Source: Gemmatimonadota bacterium
GTDB taxonomy: Bacteria; Gemmatimonadota; Gemmatimonadetes; Longimicrobiales; Gaopeijiaceae
Length of the DNA stretch: 64,000 nucleotides
Reading direction: 5' to 3'
Assembly (NCBI GenBank): GCA_030430625.1
Contig: JAUIKL010000001.1
Location: 124,001 to 188,000, forward strand
Below, piece by piece: positions 63,447-64,000 of this stretch. How positions within the stretch are numbered: position 1 is the first letter of the stretch; every line of letters starts with the position of its first letter. A program made the position numbers and the translations under genes. The notes beneath the pieces were generated by a model, which was not told where the DNA came from, made no database searches, and saw nothing but the letters and a program-made list of their open reading frames with translations.

Positions 63447-64000
63447 TCGCCCCGGCGCCGGTGGGCGGTGCGATGCCACGCGTTTCGGAGGAGCTGCTCG
63501 ACGCCCGGCGTGAGGGTCTGGTCCCGCCGGGCCATGACACGTCGGGCCGTGGCCAGGAAGTCTTCCAGTCGGTGTTCACCCAGCGCCACACCCGCTCCCC
63601 AGGAGAAGGGAGGGACGGCCGAGGGGGGCATCTCACCACCGAAGACGTTGCTCCCGGCGCCGACGACGGTGCCCGTGTTGAGCAGCGTCCCGATCCCGGT
63701 CTTCACGTGGTCGCCGAGAAAGGCCCCGACCTTGATCTCACCGGTATCGACGTCTCCATCGGGCGTCCAGACGCGTACGGACTTGTAGTTGTTCTTCAGG
63801 TCCGAGTTCGTCGTGAAGGCGCCGAGATTCACCCACCGGCCCAGGAGGACGTGGCCCATGTGTCCGTCGTGCGCCTTGTTCACGTAGCCGAGAAGTACGG
63901 CGTGCGTGAGCTCTCCACGAACCAGGCAACGTCGACCGATCGAGGCTTGGCCGACCGATCCTCCCAGCACGGTCGAGTCCGGTCCGACCCAGAGTGGCCC
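63443..64000 (-). CDS. GlmU-like sugar nucleotidyltransferase, C-terminal hexapeptide part (cut by window)
   Basis: The frame is open to the right edge, so the N-terminal catalytic part is outside. What is visible is a left-handed beta-helix: GPLWVGPDSTVLGGSVGQAS, LGYVNKAHDGHMGHVLLGRW, NLGAFTTNSDLKNNYKSV, GAFLGDHVKTGIGTLLNTGT. The GHMGHV and NLGAxTTNSDLKN motifs are those of the GlmU-like 'putative sugar nucleotidyl transferase' family found in Bacteroidota and relatives. Translationally coupled to the WalJ-like gene by GTGA. Confidence 0.8.
   Translation of the reverse strand, partial: GPLWVGPDSTVLGGSVGQASIGRRCLVRGELTHAVLLGYVNKAHDGHMGHVLLGRWVNLGAFTTNSDLKNNYKSVRVWTPDGDVDTGEIKVGAFLGDHVKTGIGTLLNTGTVVGAGSNVFGGEMPPSAVPPFSWGAGVALGEHRLEDFLATARRVMARRDQTLTPGVEQLLRNAWHRTAHRRRGE

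Overview
The window is a dense, high-GC, housekeeping-rich stretch of chromosome from a diderm bacterium. TolC, an RND/MacB-type adaptor, a TonB-dependent receptor and RseP imply an outer membrane. An orphan MglA-type GTPase, a large NtrY-like kinase, bacillithiol-type deacetylase BshB1, many GTG/TTG starts and -10 elements of the type TAGCTT/TACTTT fit Gemmatimonadota or a relative in that neighbourhood. This placement is inference, because no 16S rRNA gene is present. No tRNA, IS element, prophage or CRISPR array was seen.

Layout. 1-6.5 kb: a secreted protein of unknown function, then prs-rplY-pth-hppA, closed by a rho-independent terminator. 6.5-11.4 kb: an M20 peptidase; a ribosomal block in which S6 and S18 are one fused polypeptide, followed by a DUF2232-like membrane protein, rplI and rsfS; and a membrane-anchored, degenerate ParA/CpsD-like protein translationally coupled to smc. 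14.9-20.5 kb: an MBL-fold hydrolase, aroF, convergent yraN, then SRP RNA (ffs)-dnaX-ebfC-recR. 20.6-25.1 kb: mglA, pgsA, cinA, grpE-dnaJ. 25.1-27.4 kb (minus strand): iscS-mnmA, a tRNA thiolation pair, facing a small HIRAN-like gene across overlapping promoters. 27.8-35.6 kb (minus strand): creatininase-like protein, secreted protein, then tolC-adaptor-permease-permease and bshB1. 35.5-41.7 kb: a 1343-residue NtrY-like kinase, an RsbR-like protein and a PLP decarboxylase. 41.7-48.6 kb: membrane protein, comM, EamA transporter, MscS channel, thpR, a secreted protein and an NtrC-family regulator. 48.6-51.7 kb: cobalamin riboswitch with terminator-BtuB-like receptor, and a convergent matrixin-type protease. 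51.8-62.5 kb: lepB, a sigma-70 factor, rplM-rpsI, rpsB-tsf-pyrH-frr-uppS-cdsA-dxr-rseP and a DUF922-like protease. 62.6-64 kb (minus strand): a WalJ/YycJ-like hydrolase and the 3' part of a nucleotidyltransferase/acyltransferase-like gene cut by the window end.

The main novelties are the natural S6-S18 fusion with an Asp-rich linker, the pseudo-ATPase membrane protein coupled to SMC, a strikingly uniform promoter architecture (TTGRCC-like, 17 nt, TANCTT) across many genes, and a pair of divergent promoters whose -10 boxes share the same bases.
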